Assembly: GCA_001566295.1 (NCBI GenBank)
Contig: KQ964250.1
Span: forward strand, 1-64,000
Origin: Microdochium bolleyi
Lineage: Eukaryota; Ascomycota; Sordariomycetes; Xylariales; Microdochiaceae
Direction of reading: 5' to 3'
Length of the DNA: 64,000 nucleotides
Below are positions 63,511-64,000 of this stretch, in pieces; position 1 is the stretch's first letter; each line of letters begins with the position of its first letter. The notes under the pieces were generated by a model. It ran no database searches and was not told where the DNA came from. It saw only the letters and a program-made list of their open reading frames with translations. The position numbers and the translations under genes were made by a program.

Positions 63511-64000
63511 ATGGAGGTCGCGAGCCCGCCGAAACGCATGACGCGTGCGCGCGCCGCCAGAAGCGTGTCCACCACGACACAACCCAAGACCCTCAGCAGA
63601 CCCACGGTCACAGTCGCCGCCCGCACATCCGCGAAGCGCAAGTCACCCTCAGACGATACTGAGGACGAGCTGCAACAGGAGGACTCAATGACGACAGCCA
63701 GGGCGCCTGCTCGGCCTCGCCTCCGGGCGAAGAAAAATGCCGAGCCTCAGGCTACCGCTGCCGAGCCTGCAACTACCACTACCACAGCAGCAGCCGCCAA
63801 GCCCTTGCGGACGAGAGTAACGAGGAAAGCGGCCACTCCTGCTGCTGCGACGCAATCCAGCAGAACGGAGCCTGTGCCGAAGACGACAACGCGAGCTACG
63901 CGTATTAGGAAGACGACAATAGATGAGCCCAGTGACAGCGAGCCACTCGCGGCGCCGGGCCACACACCCAAGAAGGCCACGAGAAAGCGGCCAGCGCCGT
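63511..64000 (+). CDS. Basic low-complexity protein, N-terminal part only
   Basis: The ATG at 63511 (CGCAACCATGG context) opens a frame with no stop before the window edge, 163 codons so far. It begins MEVASPPKRMTRARAARS and continues with many Lys/Arg-Ser/Thr/Pro segments (SAKRKSPSDDTEDELQQEDS, LRTRVTRKAATPA, TRATRIRKTTIDEPSDSE, TPKKATRKRPAP). This resembles the disordered, probably phosphorylated N-terminus of a chromatin or nuclear-division protein. I cannot name it without the remainder. Confidence 0.7.
   Translation, partial: MEVASPPKRMTRARAARSVSTTTQPKTLSRPTVTVAARTSAKRKSPSDDTEDELQQEDSMTTARAPARPRLRAKKNAEPQATAAEPATTTTTAAAAKPLRTRVTRKAATPAAATQSSRTEPVPKTTTRATRIRKTTIDEPSDSEPLAAPGHTPKKATRKRPAP

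Overview
The window looks like the nuclear genome of a filamentous ascomycete (Pezizomycotina, probably a Sordariomycete). The reasons are many short introns (about 48-110 nt) with GTANGT-type donors and CTAAC/CTGAC branch sites, compact genes on both strands, GC-rich coding sequence, Spc7-type KNL1, Atg14 and Scm3 of the filamentous-fungal kind, and a tRNA-Val with an intron after position 37. Intron boundaries below were read by eye from splice signals, reading-frame closure and family knowledge. No search was run.

Left block (1-28.4 kb), dense and largely conserved: the 5' end of atg6/beclin (-, cut by the window edge), Scm3 CENP-A chaperone (+), CK2 catalytic subunit (-), a DUF3807-like protein (-), a small coiled-coil protein (-), Atg14 (+), Spc7/KNL1 (-), 40S ribosomal protein S11 (+), a twin-CX9C protein (+), tRNA-Val(UAC) (-), mitochondrial ribosome recycling factor (+), an RGG-rich presequence-bearing protein (-), succinate-semialdehyde dehydrogenase (-) and an alpha/beta hydrolase (-). 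Two functional pairs are interleaved here: Atg6/Atg14 (PI3-kinase complex I) and Scm3/Spc7 (centromere and kinetochore).

Middle block (28.4-37.8 kb), gene-poor and accessory in character: an intact coiled-coil protein (33.5-34.3 kb), a decayed paralogue of it (35.4-36.2 kb; frameshifts plus a Trp-to-stop change), another coiled-coil gene with an unresolved 5' end (30.6-31.4 kb), a doubtful small gene with a TATA box, and at least six short tandem arrays, most built on GAGGT/GAGGG words. This is the least explained part of the window.

Right block (37.9-64 kb): ribosome-associated Hsp70 Ssb (-), a possible unknown gene (-), a membrane-anchored ZZ/EF-hand protein (+), a GFA/CENP-V-fold protein (+), a small zinc-ribbon protein (-), RNase P/MRP subunit Rpp1 (+), a secreted Ser/Thr/Pro/Ala-rich protein (+), an assembly gap inside a poly-T tract, a protein joining a CRRRR-type Cys/His finger to a caspase-like domain without catalytic residues (-), a GPI-type phospholipase B (+), and the start of a basic low-complexity protein that runs off the right edge (+).
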